Assembly (NCBI GenBank): GCA_011959925.1
Contig: BLMD01000400.1
Coordinates: 1-38,982 of the forward strand
Origin: Lachnospiraceae bacterium
GTDB taxonomy: Bacteria; Bacillota; Clostridia; Lachnospirales; Lachnospiraceae
Length of the DNA stretch: 38,982 nucleotides
Reading direction: 5' to 3'
Of this stretch, positions 7,872 to 16,020 are shown in pieces. The position numbers and the translations under genes were made by a program. The notes below the pieces were generated by a model. The model did no database searches, had not been told where the DNA came from, and saw nothing but the letters and a program-made list of their open reading frames with translations. Numbering within the stretch: position 1 is the stretch's first letter; every line of letters starts with the position of its first letter.

Positions 7872-9179
7872 ATGATGGGAGAGAAGAACCATAAAATTGA
7901 TATTTTTAAAGATAAAAATCAAAAGAAAGAATATCTCGGCTCATTAAGAAATAAAAAATTAGATGAGAGGTATTATAAGTCTGAGAAGCCTAGAGAAAGA
8001 ACAGACGGAGAGTTTCACAGGGATTATTCCAGGATCATGTACGCGTCTTCTTTTCGGCGTTTGCAGGGGAAAATGCAGTTATTGGGAATTAAATCAGATC
8101 AGTTTTTTCGCAATCGCTTGACTCATAGCTTGGAAGTGGCGCAGATTGCCGGTTCGATTGCACTTACTGCCGGGTATAAAAAGAAAGAAGCGTTTGTTGT
8201 ACAGGCAGGGGCGTTGGCGCATGATATTGGCAATCCTCCGTTTGGACATTCCGGAGAGCGGAAACTCCATGAATTGTTTCAGGGGATTGGGGGATTCGAG
8301 GGCAATGCGCAGACATTGCGTATTTTAACTTCTTTGGAAAAAAAGAAAGAAGATTTTCCGGGATTAAATCTGACTTATAGAACACTGCTTAGTGTGGTAA
8401 AATATTTTCATAGGCATAAAGATGGAAATGCAGTCATTCATAGTAAATTTATATATGATGACGATTATGAAATGCTTCGCCTGTTTGTGGAAGAAAATGG
8501 GATCAAAATTCGGACGTTGGACGTTCAGATTGTAGATATCGCGGATGAAATTGCCTATGCGGCGCATGATCTGGAAGATGGACTGCGGCAGAAATGTTTT
8601 ACGATGGATGAAATTTTGCATGATTTTTATCGAAAATATGGAAACGGATCTTCTTATGTCAAATTGGAAGAATTGGTAAATCAGAGTAAAAAAGACAGCG
8701 GATTTTCCTGTAGTAATTTGGATTCTTCTGTTCATTCAAAATTATTCCGCCAGGAGATTTCTTCCCAGATAATACATTGCCTGATCAATGATCTCGGCAT
8801 TTGTCATGTGGATGAAAAGGAACAGGAGAAACGGGGATCGCAGTATACGGAAGAATTAGGATTTCAAACCTATGCAGACTTGGCTCATGGGCTTAAAAAT
8901 ATTACATTTCGGTGCATCAACCATAACGATGCAGTATTTACTTATGAGACAAAAGGAAATAAAATTTTAGAAACGTTAACGGAATTTTTCAGAAAGGAAG
9001 AAGAATTTCTGCCACCGGAATATCGGGTGGATAATTATAAATGTAAAAATTATGAGAATGAGAATATGATTCAGGAACGGCTGATCTGCGATTATCTTGC
9101 AGGAATGATGGATTCTTATGCGATCAATTGTTATCAGAAAATTACCGGAGAATCTTTTGAACAAATGGTGATACGATAA
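7872..9179 (+). CDS. dgt: HD-domain dNTP triphosphohydrolase (dGTPase family)
   Basis: 435 residues. The family's N-terminal signature RTDGEFHRDYSRIMYASSFRRLQGKMQL is followed by the HD metal site: RNRLTHSLEVAQIAG (His85) and ALAHDIGNPPFGHSGE (His117-Asp118). The downstream DIADEIAYAAHDLEDGL helix supplies the remaining HD ligand. These enzymes hydrolyse dNTPs to the nucleoside and triphosphate, controlling dNTP pools. Some are antiviral, starving phage of dNTPs. The pair of genes 7872-9785 is moderately AT-richer than its neighbours by eye. A 198-aa unknown protein follows after 9 bases, so the two are almost certainly co-transcribed. Housekeeping and defence roles cannot be separated from sequence alone. 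Confidence 0.9.
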   Translation: MMGEKNHKIDIFKDKNQKKEYLGSLRNKKLDERYYKSEKPRERTDGEFHRDYSRIMYASSFRRLQGKMQLLGIKSDQFFRNRLTHSLEVAQIAGSIALTAGYKKKEAFVVQAGALAHDIGNPPFGHSGERKLHELFQGIGGFEGNAQTLRILTSLEKKKEDFPGLNLTYRTLLSVVKYFHRHKDGNAVIHSKFIYDDDYEMLRLFVEENGIKIRTLDVQIVDIADEIAYAAHDLEDGLRQKCFTMDEILHDFYRKYGNGSSYVKLEELVNQSKKDSGFSCSNLDSSVHSKLFRQEISSQIIHCLINDLGICHVDEKEQEKRGSQYTEELGFQTYADLAHGLKNITFRCINHNDAVFTYETKGNKILETLTEFFRKEEEFLPPEYRVDNYKCKNYENENMIQERLICDYLAGMMDSYAINCYQKITGESFEQMVIR

Positions 9180-9188
9180 GGAGTTATA

Positions 9189-9785
9189 ATGAACAAATTA
9201 ATGGGACTTTTGGAATTGAAGGAGATGCGTCTGCCGTCTATACCGTGGAGGCAGTATACGGGCAAAGAGGAATTAAACGATCAATTGTTATGGACGATTA
9301 GGTGTGCCGTATACAGGGGGGATGATTTAAACCTGCCTCGTTCTGTCGGCAAAAATTCAGCTGAATCAAAACGATTTGCAGATGCATTGCTTAGAAAAAT
9401 AAACGATAACGGAATAGTGATTTATTATCCTTATTTTATTGCAAAAAAAAGCGGCACACTGGAAGTGAGGAATAGTTCTGTTGTGATAGAAGCAGTGAAA
9501 GAAGATTTATGGAATCTGGTGACTTATTCTGACCGTGAAGTAACTGTGATCTGCCGCAATGGAAGTGAAAAGGAATTTGTCGGGAACCGTGAATTTTTAA
9601 CGGAGAGCGAGCAGGAAGAAATTTTAAAATATGTTCCTGAGATTAAAAAATTATTTCGGGATGATCTTCTGGAGGGTAGAGCGGCTCTTTTGGAGTGGAG
9701 TTATGCGGTCTCCTGTGACAGGGATAAAAATTTGGCGAGCGAGGATTATCTGGTATTTTATGAGGCTAGAACGGTAAATGCCTGA
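9189..9785 (+). CDS. Unknown 198-aa protein paired with the dNTPase
   Basis: Starts 9 bases after the dNTPase stop, with GGAGT as ribosome site. It is soluble and mixed alpha/beta, without signal peptide or membrane segment. Recognisable surface features are RSVGKNSAESKRFADALLRKI (about 55-75), IVIYYPYFIAKKSGTLEV, and an acidic helix ESEQEEILKYVPEIKKLF near 140-157, ending with an EWSYAVSCDRD segment. I do not recognise a domain. Its only clue is tight linkage to the dNTPase: it may be a regulatory or accessory subunit. A bidirectional terminator follows. Confidence 0.75.
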   Translation: MNKLMGLLELKEMRLPSIPWRQYTGKEELNDQLLWTIRCAVYRGDDLNLPRSVGKNSAESKRFADALLRKINDNGIVIYYPYFIAKKSGTLEVRNSSVVIEAVKEDLWNLVTYSDREVTVICRNGSEKEFVGNREFLTESEQEEILKYVPEIKKLFRDDLLEGRAALLEWSYAVSCDRDKNLASEDYLVFYEARTVNA

Positions 9786-9829
9786 TATTCGTAATTGTGG
9801 ATGTAGCAGAATATTACAGAAAAATCAAA

Positions 9830-9880
9830 CAGGCTGGGCGTTTTCACAGGAAGAATAACGCCGCAGCCTGTTTATTTATT
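9830..9880. terminator. Bidirectional terminator between the dNTPase pair and the ABC exporter
   Basis: CAGGCTG-GGCGTT (from 9830) pairs with AACGCC-GCAGCCTG (to 9870) around a loop of about a dozen bases. TTTATTTATT follows on the plus strand, and TTTGATTTTT follows on the minus strand. Confidence 0.8.
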
Positions 9881-10703
9881 TGATGTCTTTTTTTAAAAAT
9901 CCCCATAAGCCCAAACCGGTGGATGCCGTGATGATACATAGGTCATAGATTACCATTCTTTCAATGGGCGCTTCTGCGGAAATGATCATAAGATCCTGCC
10001 CGGAGGGAAGAAATTCCATCAAAAATTCATACACTTCCCGTTTGGCGCCTCTGACGTAATGTGTGTTTGGAACCGGTTCCGACTGGGTTACTTCCCCGGA
10101 TTCATTCATAATATAATCCGTGTACATTTCAGGCTGCGACAGGGATGCGTAGATGTAAGAGGCGGTCATCAGCAGCATAAATGCGGATATGACGGTAACA
10201 ATGGACAAAATTGCCTTGTTGTGGATCAGCATGGACGCGAGCGTAAAAAGAGCGGTATAGGTTGTCGTGATGACTATACTGCATAACATCAGGATCACTG
10301 CCGCTTTTGTGCCCATCTGAAACGAGCCGATCAGCGGAAGACCGGCAATCAGGCATGCCGTCATATAGGAAATCGAAATAGCGGCGCCTGCTGCAGTACA
10401 CAAAATCAGGTTGGAAAGATAAATGGATTTCCGGGAATGCCCGACAATCAATTTGTTTCGGATCGTGCCGTCGCTGTATTCTGTTCCGATAAACAGACTG
10501 CAGAAGACTGCGGTCAGAATTCCCATAAACATAACGTGTGAAAAAAACGGGGAATCTAACGTTCCGGAGGTATTGTATTTTTGCATGGAATTGTATTGTG
10601 AGACAGGAAAAAAGATTCCCAATGCAAACATCATAACCATAAGGAGCCAGAAAATTTTGCTCTTTTTTAAGCGGGTAAAGCCCGCAGCCAGTAATCTGCT
10701 CAT
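9876..10703 (-). CDS. ABC-2 type exporter, membrane permease subunit
   Basis: 275 residues with about six membrane segments in the ABC-2 pattern: an N-terminal helix after RLKKSKIFWLLMVMMF, a loop, then FFSHVMFMGILTAVFCSLFIGTEYSDGTIRNKL. The GTEYSDGTIRNKL stretch is the family hallmark (consensus 'E...GTir..l'). The last helix ends in WGFLKKDIK. It pairs with the ATPase encoded immediately upstream, whose stop codon overlaps this ATG. Together they should form a small exporter of the kind used for lantibiotic or peptide-antibiotic immunity or lipid flipping. The substrate is unknown. The response regulator upstream presumably controls it. Confidence 0.88.
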   Translation of the reverse strand: MSRLLAAGFTRLKKSKIFWLLMVMMFALGIFFPVSQYNSMQKYNTSGTLDSPFFSHVMFMGILTAVFCSLFIGTEYSDGTIRNKLIVGHSRKSIYLSNLILCTAAGAAISISYMTACLIAGLPLIGSFQMGTKAAVILMLCSIVITTTYTALFTLASMLIHNKAILSIVTVISAFMLLMTASYIYASLSQPEMYTDYIMNESGEVTQSEPVPNTHYVRGAKREVYEFLMEFLPSGQDLMIISAEAPIERMVIYDLCIITASTGLGLWGFLKKDIK

Positions 10704-11611
10704 TCCTTTGCACCTCCCACCAAATTTACATAATAGCTTTCCAGTGTTTCGTCATGTTCATGCATGGATAAGATTTCACATCCTTCTTTGGCAAGAGACA
10801 GCGTCAGCTGTGTGATGTTGATTTTTGCATAAATATCTGCCTGTACATCCGATAGTATGTGGTATTCCAGTTTCAGATCGTCTAATACGCGGGAGAGAAC
10901 TTTAATATTGCTGACTTCTACGCGGACGCATTTTCGGCAGGCGGCTTCTAAATCTTCGGCGCTGATTTCTTTTACCATGTGTCCCTGGTCGATAAAACCG
11001 TAATGCGTTGCCAGTCTTGCGAGTTCATCTAAAATATGGCTGGAAATCAGCACGGTGATCTGATGTTTTCGGTTCAGTTTTAAGATCAGTTCCCGCATTT
11101 CAATGATTCCCTGCGGATCCAATCCGTTGATCGGTTCGTCCAGAACAAGAAAATCCGGGTCTCCGGCAAGTGCAATGGCAATGCCTAGTCTCTGCCGCAT
11201 GCCGAGAGAAAAATGTTTGGCTTTTTTCTTTCCGGTATCGGACAGGCCGACCAGCTGCAATACATCCGATATTCCGGAATAGGAGGGGAGTCCCAGAATT
11301 CGATACTGTTCTTTTAGATTTTCTTCTGCCGTCATATCCAGATAAATAGACGGCGTTTCAATCACTGCCCCCATTCTGCGCCTGGATGCTGCGATTTCCG
11401 AAGAATTGTTTCGGATTCCGTACACAGTGTAATCTCCGGACGTGGGTTTCTGCAGTCCGCAGATCAGGCGAATCAAAGTGGTTTTTCCTGCTCCGTTTTT
11501 TCCGACAAATCCATAAATAGAACCTTTGGGAACGTGCATGGATAGATTGTGCAAAGCCTTAAAATGCCTGTAATGTTTGCTTAATGCATTTACAGTTAAT
11601 ACATATTCCAT
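10700..11611 (-). CDS. ABC transporter ATP-binding subunit (BcrA/CcmA-like exporter)
   Basis: 303 residues from the ATG at 11611, which has AAAGGAG ahead of it; the longer frame to 11674 lacks a site. Motifs are Walker A GKNGAGKTT, Q-loop region, signature FSLGMRQRLGIAIAL, Walker B FLVLDEPINGLDP and H-loop SSHIL. The C-terminal ~90 residues are the regulatory extension common in BcrA/YxlF-type ATPases. The stop overlaps the permease start (ATGA-type junction), indicating translational coupling. Direct repeats and a promoter lie in the 136-base gap from the response regulator gene, suggesting direct control by that regulator. Confidence 0.92.
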   Translation of the reverse strand: MEYVLTVNALSKHYRHFKALHNLSMHVPKGSIYGFVGKNGAGKTTLIRLICGLQKPTSGDYTVYGIRNNSSEIAASRRRMGAVIETPSIYLDMTAEENLKEQYRILGLPSYSGISDVLQLVGLSDTGKKKAKHFSLGMRQRLGIAIALAGDPDFLVLDEPINGLDPQGIIEMRELILKLNRKHQITVLISSHILDELARLATHYGFIDQGHMVKEISAEDLEAACRKCVRVEVSNIKVLSRVLDDLKLEYHILSDVQADIYAKINITQLTLSLAKEGCEILSMHEHDETLESYYVNLVGGAKE

Positions 11612-11697
11612 AAATGAAATCTCCTTTCCGTTTTCTTTCAGATATATTTTCTCATATTTGAGAAATTCGTTCACACGTGCGTGCGTGTTTTGGTTGA

Positions 11698-11727
11698 TTT
11701 ATAAAAAGCATACCGGATAAAAGTTAA
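11698..11727 (-). promoter_or_regulatory. Predicted promoter of the ABC exporter genes
   Basis: On the minus strand: TTAACT (11722-11727), 18-base spacer, TATAAA (11698-11703). The -35 box overlaps the nearest of the three direct repeats at 11723-11754. Confidence 0.4.
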
Positions 11728-11754
11728 GAAAGCGGTAAAGGAAACGGTTAAGAA
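11723..11754 (-). promoter_or_regulatory. Candidate response-regulator binding site: three direct repeats
   Basis: In plus-strand coordinates: GTTAAGAA at 11723, GTAAAGGAA at 11735 and GTTAAGAA at 11747, each 12 bases apart, about one helical turn. Tandem direct repeats adjoining a weak -35 box are the usual binding pattern of activated OmpR/PhoB-family regulators. The third repeat overlaps the end of the regulator gene. Confidence 0.5.
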
Positions 11755-12419
11755 TTCGTAACGTTCAGTTTAAAACCGATGCCCCAGACGGATTCGATAT
11801 AATCTTTTCCCCCGGCGTCCAACAGTTTCTTCCTTAAATGGCTGATGTGAACCTTCAGCGAACTTTCGGTACAATCCGGAGTATCTTCGCTGATCCGGTC
11901 TAATATGACGGATTTTGCGATTACCTGAGAAGAATTTTGCATCAAAAGCTTTAAAATGGCAAATTCTGTACGGGTCAGTTTTACGGTCTGGCCGCAGAGA
12001 GTGGCCAAACGGGTAGAAGTGTCCAATTCCAGATCGTCAAAGCGCAGGATAGACGAAGCGCTGACAGCAGCCGCATTCCGCAGTTGGACGGCAATCCTTG
12101 CGAGCAGTTCTTTTGTCTCAAACGGTTTTGTCACATAGTCGGCGGCTCCGTTTAAGAGAAGGTCGACTTTATTGTCGATATCTGTTTTGGCGCTGAGTAC
12201 AATGACGGGAATATCCGGAATCTGCGGCAAGATCTCTTCGCCGGTTTGCCCCGGGAGCATCAGATCCAGGAGGATCAGGTCGGGTCTGTGTATCGACAGC
12301 ATCAGAAGTCCCTCCGTACCCGAATAGGCGCGGGAAACATGATAGCCTTCTTTGGAGAGCAGTTCTTCTAACATATTTCCGATGCTGGTATCGTCGTCAA
12401 TGATCATAATGGATTTCAT
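11748..12419 (-). CDS. OmpR/PhoB-family response regulator, orphan (no kinase beside it)
   Basis: 223 residues from the ATG at 12419, with a GGCAGGTG site upstream. The receiver domain has Asp8-Asp9-Asp10, the phosphoacceptor Asp52 (LILLDLMLPG), a Ser/Thr switch in VLSAKTD and Lys96-Pro97. A winged-helix DNA-binding domain (about 130-223) ends with SSLKVHISHLRKKL and DYIESVWGIGFKL. The normal partner histidine kinase is missing on both sides: the next genes are an ABC exporter (downstream) and an unrelated small ORF (upstream). In comparable loci the kinase lies between regulator and transporter, so it was lost, lies elsewhere, or the regulator is cross-activated. Confidence 0.92.
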   Translation of the reverse strand: MKSIMIIDDDTSIGNMLEELLSKEGYHVSRAYSGTEGLLMLSIHRPDLILLDLMLPGQTGEEILPQIPDIPVIVLSAKTDIDNKVDLLLNGAADYVTKPFETKELLARIAVQLRNAAAVSASSILRFDDLELDTSTRLATLCGQTVKLTRTEFAILKLLMQNSSQVIAKSVILDRISEDTPDCTESSLKVHISHLRKKLLDAGGKDYIESVWGIGFKLNVTNS

Positions 12420-12456
12420 TTTAGTATTCACCTGCCTGGGTTGTAGTTTTATTCTC

Positions 12457-12485
12457 AGTATATCGGATTGTCGGGATTTTATCAA
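12457..12485 (-). promoter_or_regulatory. Predicted sigma-A promoter of the response regulator
   Basis: On the minus strand: TTGATA, 17-base spacer, TATACT, about 38 bases before the start codon. Confidence 0.55.
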
Positions 12486-12573
12486 ATCGGACGGAATTGA
12501 CGAAAGAAATTCTGATATTGCAATGCGTTTTGCGGTGCAGGTATTTTCAAAATGAATTGAACAGATACGGAAA

Positions 12574-12888
12574 ATGTATGAGCAGCAGGAAGAGTATCTG
12601 GTGGTGGTTAAGTATGATGTGAAATTATTTTTGGATTTGGTTCATTTGAAATTTCGCTTACAACGGGTGGACGAGGAACTATGTAAAGTCAAAAAGAAAT
12701 GTATCGAGAGAGGGCTTCTCGGAAAAGGTTCTGCAAAACTGCGGAAGAATTTGAAATTATTTGAGGCTTCAGCAGATGGTTATCGGGAACGGTTGGAGCA
12801 GATAAAGCTTCAAAAGAAGGACAATCTAAAGAAAATGAAGGCTGTGGAGCAATGCCTTGAAAGGGATGGAAGTACGCAATGCTGCTGA
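12574..12888 (+). CDS. Hypothetical 104-aa helical protein
   Basis: A highly charged, Lys/Glu-rich frame predicted to be almost wholly alpha-helical, with heptad-like spacing in LFLDLVHLKFRLQRVDEEL and RERLEQIKLQKKDNLKKM, so a coiled coil is likely. It ends in CLERDGSTQCC. The ribosome site is weak (ACGGAA only) and no promoter is obvious, so it may be a remnant. It sits at the left shoulder of the AT-rich defence island, where remnants of earlier insertions would be expected. I do not recognise a family. Confidence 0.45.
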   Translation: MYEQQEEYLVVVKYDVKLFLDLVHLKFRLQRVDEELCKVKKKCIERGLLGKGSAKLRKNLKLFEASADGYRERLEQIKLQKKDNLKKMKAVEQCLERDGSTQCC

Positions 12889-13009
12889 TATAAAGTTACC
12901 CTGCAAAGCTTTTGGCAGATTACTATGAGAAGAAAAAAGCTGAAGGATATTATCTTATATCAGTTTGAAGGTTTCTGATAATTTTAGAATACTCTTGTCA
13001 TTTTTATGC

Positions 13010-13034
13010 TATAATAATGCCATATCATTGATAT
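13010..13034 (+). promoter_or_regulatory. TATAAT -10 box and palindromic operator of the XRE-hsd operon
   Basis: TATAAT at 13010-13015 has only a weak -35. A perfect interrupted palindrome ATATCA-T-TGATAT follows at 13022-13034, around the expected start point. This is where a small XRE dimer would sit to repress or tune its own operon. Confidence 0.5.
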
Positions 13035-13057
13035 AGACAATAAAGGAGAACAAAAGT

Positions 13058-13285
13058 ATGGTTTATTCAGAAGAAATAAAGAAGATTCGTCAGAAATGTT
13101 TTTTGTCACAGGAGTCCTTTGGCAGAGAACTTGGTGTTTCGTTTTCATCCATTAACCGCTGGGAAGGTGGAAAAAGTAAACCTAATATGTCTGCTATGAA
13201 AAAGATTAAGGATTTTTGTGATGCCCATAATCTTGATTTTGATACCTTAGAAGAACAGTGGACACAGATGGGAAAGGATGAATAG
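13058..13285 (+). CDS. Small XRE-family HTH regulator (candidate controller of the restriction locus)
   Basis: 75 residues, essentially one helix-turn-helix of the Cro/CI type: IKKIRQKCFLSQESFGREL, VSFSSINRWEGGKSKPN and MSAMKKIKDFCDAHNL. AAAGGAG precedes the ATG. Its end lies within 5 bases of the hsdM start (or overlaps an alternative start), so it leads the operon. Small XRE proteins preceding methylase genes in restriction-modification operons act as controller proteins that delay nuclease expression. That is mostly known from type II systems, so the role here is inferred. A palindrome at its promoter fits autoregulation. Confidence 0.85.
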   Translation: MVYSEEIKKIRQKCFLSQESFGRELGVSFSSINRWEGGKSKPNMSAMKKIKDFCDAHNLDFDTLEEQWTQMGKDE

Positions 13286-13289
13286 TAGC

Positions 13290-14897
13290 ATGGCGAAAAA
13301 GATAACTGCTGAAAAAGCACTGAATATAGATAATATTTTATTTAATTGTAGAGATATTTTGCGTGCGGCACGTAACGCGGGTTCTTTCTTTGAGAAGCGC
13401 GACATGATGCTTACGCTTGTATTTTTACGTTTTATTGGTGAGAAATACGAAGACGGAATTGAAAGGCTTCGTCAGACTTTAATTAAACAAGGGCTTGATC
13501 CGGAAGATGAAAATATTAGAGCAGCATTCTTTGATGATGCAACTTTTACAGATGGAACATACAATTTGCCTCTTGAAGCAAGGTGGTCAACTATCATCAA
13601 TACTCCTGCACCGGGGCTAAATGTTGCACTTGATACAGCGCTTCACAGTATTGCAACTGCTTCAAAGGATTTAAAAGGCTGTTTTATCGAAGGGACGTTT
13701 ACTACTCGTAATCTTGGCGCAAATGATATTAAGAAACTTGTTGATGAAGTAAATAAAATCAGCCATAAGGCATTTGGTGAAGAAAAAGACCTTATCGGTC
13801 GAGTTTACGAATATTTCCTTAAAGAATTCGCGGTAAATGCTACAAAGGAAGAGGGAGAATTTTATACGCCTCATGATGTTGTGCAATTGATTGCGGCAAT
13901 GATAGAACCTTATGACGGCACTTTATATGATCCTTGCTGTGGTTCGGGTGGCATGTTTATTCAGAGCGCTGCTCTTGTAAAATCAAAACAAGGCGATATC
14001 AACAAAATCAATATTTATGGACAGGAAAAGGACGCGGCTACTTATCGTCTTGCAAAAATGAATCTTGCACTTCGCGGAATCAGCCATAACCTTGGTGAAA
14101 CAAATGATTCGTCCTTTACACACGATTTACATAAAGGATTATACTTTAACTATATTATGGCAAATCCACCTTTCAATCTGAAAGGCTGGTATGATGAAAA
14201 TTTAAAGAGTGATGTACGTTGGTCAGACTATGTAACACCGCCTGAAAGCAATGCGAACTATGCATGGATTTTGCATATGCTTTCCCACTTGAAGAAAACG
14301 GATGGAGTTGCGGGATTCCTTCTTGCTAATGGTGCATTGAATGATAGTGATACTTTAGAAATTCGTAAGAGGTTGATTCAGAATGATAAGGTTGAAGCAA
14401 TTATTGTTCTTCCAAGAGAACTGTTTATCACGACAGATATCAGTGTTACATTATGGGTTTTGAACCAGAATAAAAAGGGTGGTAACTATCACGGAAGAAC
14501 ATTGCGTAATCGTGAGAATGAAATGCTCTTTATGGATTTGCGTACATGGACAGAAAATCCGGTTAAGGGAGAAAACAAAAAGAAGGTACGTTTGACAACG
14601 GAACAGATTGAAAAAGCAGCAGATATTTACCATACATGGCAGAGCGAAGGAACTGACGGAACAAAATACGAGGCGCCCGAACTCTATAGAAGTGTAGGCA
14701 TTTCGGAAATCGAAGAAAAGAACTGGGCACTTACTCCAAGTAAGTATATTGAGTTTATTGATCACGATTTAGAAATTGACTATGAAAAGGAAATGGCTCG
14801 TATTCAGGCAGAAATGAAAAAAATCATGAAGGCTGAAAAGAAATCCCAGCAGATGCTGGAAGATGCATTTAGGGGGATTGGTTATGGGATTGACTAA
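13290..14897 (+). CDS. hsdM: Type I restriction-modification DNA methyltransferase subunit HsdM
   Basis: 535 residues from ATG 13290 (AAAGG lies 12 bases upstream; ATG 13278 is in frame but abuts that site). The N-terminal HsdM_N helical domain covers about 10-135. The N6-adenine methylase core follows with KEEGEFYTPHDVV, the SAM-binding motif DPCCGSGGM (214-222) and the catalytic NPPF (292-295). The C-terminal helices contact HsdS. HsdM methylates adenine within the bipartite site chosen by HsdS, marking self DNA. The gene overlaps hsdS by 14 bases. Its sequence is clearly AT-richer than genes before 12.5 kb. Confidence 0.96.
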   Translation: MAKKITAEKALNIDNILFNCRDILRAARNAGSFFEKRDMMLTLVFLRFIGEKYEDGIERLRQTLIKQGLDPEDENIRAAFFDDATFTDGTYNLPLEARWSTIINTPAPGLNVALDTALHSIATASKDLKGCFIEGTFTTRNLGANDIKKLVDEVNKISHKAFGEEKDLIGRVYEYFLKEFAVNATKEEGEFYTPHDVVQLIAAMIEPYDGTLYDPCCGSGGMFIQSAALVKSKQGDINKINIYGQEKDAATYRLAKMNLALRGISHNLGETNDSSFTHDLHKGLYFNYIMANPPFNLKGWYDENLKSDVRWSDYVTPPESNANYAWILHMLSHLKKTDGVAGFLLANGALNDSDTLEIRKRLIQNDKVEAIIVLPRELFITTDISVTLWVLNQNKKGGNYHGRTLRNRENEMLFMDLRTWTENPVKGENKKKVRLTTEQIEKAADIYHTWQSEGTDGTKYEAPELYRSVGISEIEEKNWALTPSKYIEFIDHDLEIDYEKEMARIQAEMKKIMKAEKKSQQMLEDAFRGIGYGID

Positions 14898-16020
14898 AAT
14901 TCGTTTAGGTGATTATATTGAACGCTCAACAGTAAATAATAGTGATTTAAAGTATGGAATTGATTTCATTGCAGGAGTAAACAATCAGGGAATTTTTACT
15001 GTACCAAAGGGAAATACAGAAGGTGTGAACTTAAAGCCTTATAAAATAGTAAATAACGGTGCATTTGTATATAATCCTACACGACTTGACTTAGGGTCTA
15101 TTGCATATCGTATGAAGGATTTGTGTATTGTTTCGCATTTGTATATGGTGTTTTATCTTACTGAAGAAGGAAAGAAAATCATTGACCCTTTATGGTTATT
15201 TATCTATTTTAGACGATCAGAATTTTGTAGAGAAGTAACATTTAGAAATTTTGGAAGTCAAAGACCCGAATTTAACTTTAATGATATGAGTGATATTATT
15301 ATACATCTGCCAGATATAGATATTCAGCGTAAATTTGTTGTGGTTTACAATGCTATGCTTGAGAATCAACAAAGTTATGAGCGTGGATTGAACGATTTGA
15401 AGCTTGTATGTGATGCCTACATTGAAGATTTAAGACGTGGAATTCTTTGTGAGAAGATTGGACCATTTATAACAAGGCAAGATATAAGAAATGGGGTAAA
15501 TGGTACAAAAAATGTTATGGGTGTAAGCACATCAAAAGAGTTTCGTGAACCTACATCAAAAGTTAATAGGAACGAATTGCAAAATTATAAAGTGGTAAAA
15601 CCACGTCAAATAAGTTTTGTGCAAACCACACATAATGAAAAAGTTTTTTGCAATGCATTTAATAATACGAACGATGATATTGTTGTTACATCAGTCAATG
15701 AAGTTTTTTCTACTGACGAAGAATATCTGTTGCCAGAATATCTAGTGATGTTTTTCAACAGAACTGAATTTGACAGATATGCAAGATTCCATTCGTGGGG
15801 CTCTGCAAGAGAAACATTTTCTTGGGACGACTTGATAAAGGTAGAAATACCTATTGCAAGCATGGAAATCCAAAGATCTATTGTTGATATTTACACAGTT
15901 TACAAAGAAAGAAAAAATATCAATGAAAAACTTAAAGTACAGATAAAAGATATCTGCCCTATTTTAATAAAAGGCTCTATCGAAGAAGCACGAAAACGAG
16001 GAGGCATAATCAATGGCTAA
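14884..16020 (+). CDS. hsdS: Type I restriction-modification specificity subunit HsdS
   Basis: 378 residues from the ATG at 14884, with GGGGGATT upstream and overlap with hsdM. Two target-recognition domains are separated by helical conserved regions: TRD1 about 1-148, helix 149-185 (FVVVYNAMLENQQSYERGL), TRD2 about 186-345, helix 346-378. The two halves share an internal repeat: FRNFGSQRPEFNFNDM in the first and FHSWGSARETFSWDDL in the second, each followed by a hydrophobic P(x)n(I/M)(D/E)IQR element. Each TRD reads one half of the split target. No second, inverted hsdS fragment lies in the window, so switching by inversion is not evident. The end overlaps hsdR by 8 bases. Confidence 0.95.
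   Translation: MGLTKIRLGDYIERSTVNNSDLKYGIDFIAGVNNQGIFTVPKGNTEGVNLKPYKIVNNGAFVYNPTRLDLGSIAYRMKDLCIVSHLYMVFYLTEEGKKIIDPLWLFIYFRRSEFCREVTFRNFGSQRPEFNFNDMSDIIIHLPDIDIQRKFVVVYNAMLENQQSYERGLNDLKLVCDAYIEDLRRGILCEKIGPFITRQDIRNGVNGTKNVMGVSTSKEFREPTSKVNRNELQNYKVVKPRQISFVQTTHNEKVFCNAFNNTNDDIVVTSVNEVFSTDEEYLLPEYLVMFFNRTEFDRYARFHSWGSARETFSWDDLIKVEIPIASMEIQRSIVDIYTVYKERKNINEKLKVQIKDICPILIKGSIEEARKRGGIING

Noticed and set aside
14884-16020. Invertible hsdS phase-variation system
   Set aside because: No second hsdS copy or long inverted repeat near hsdS; the tyrosine recombinase is over 10 kb away.
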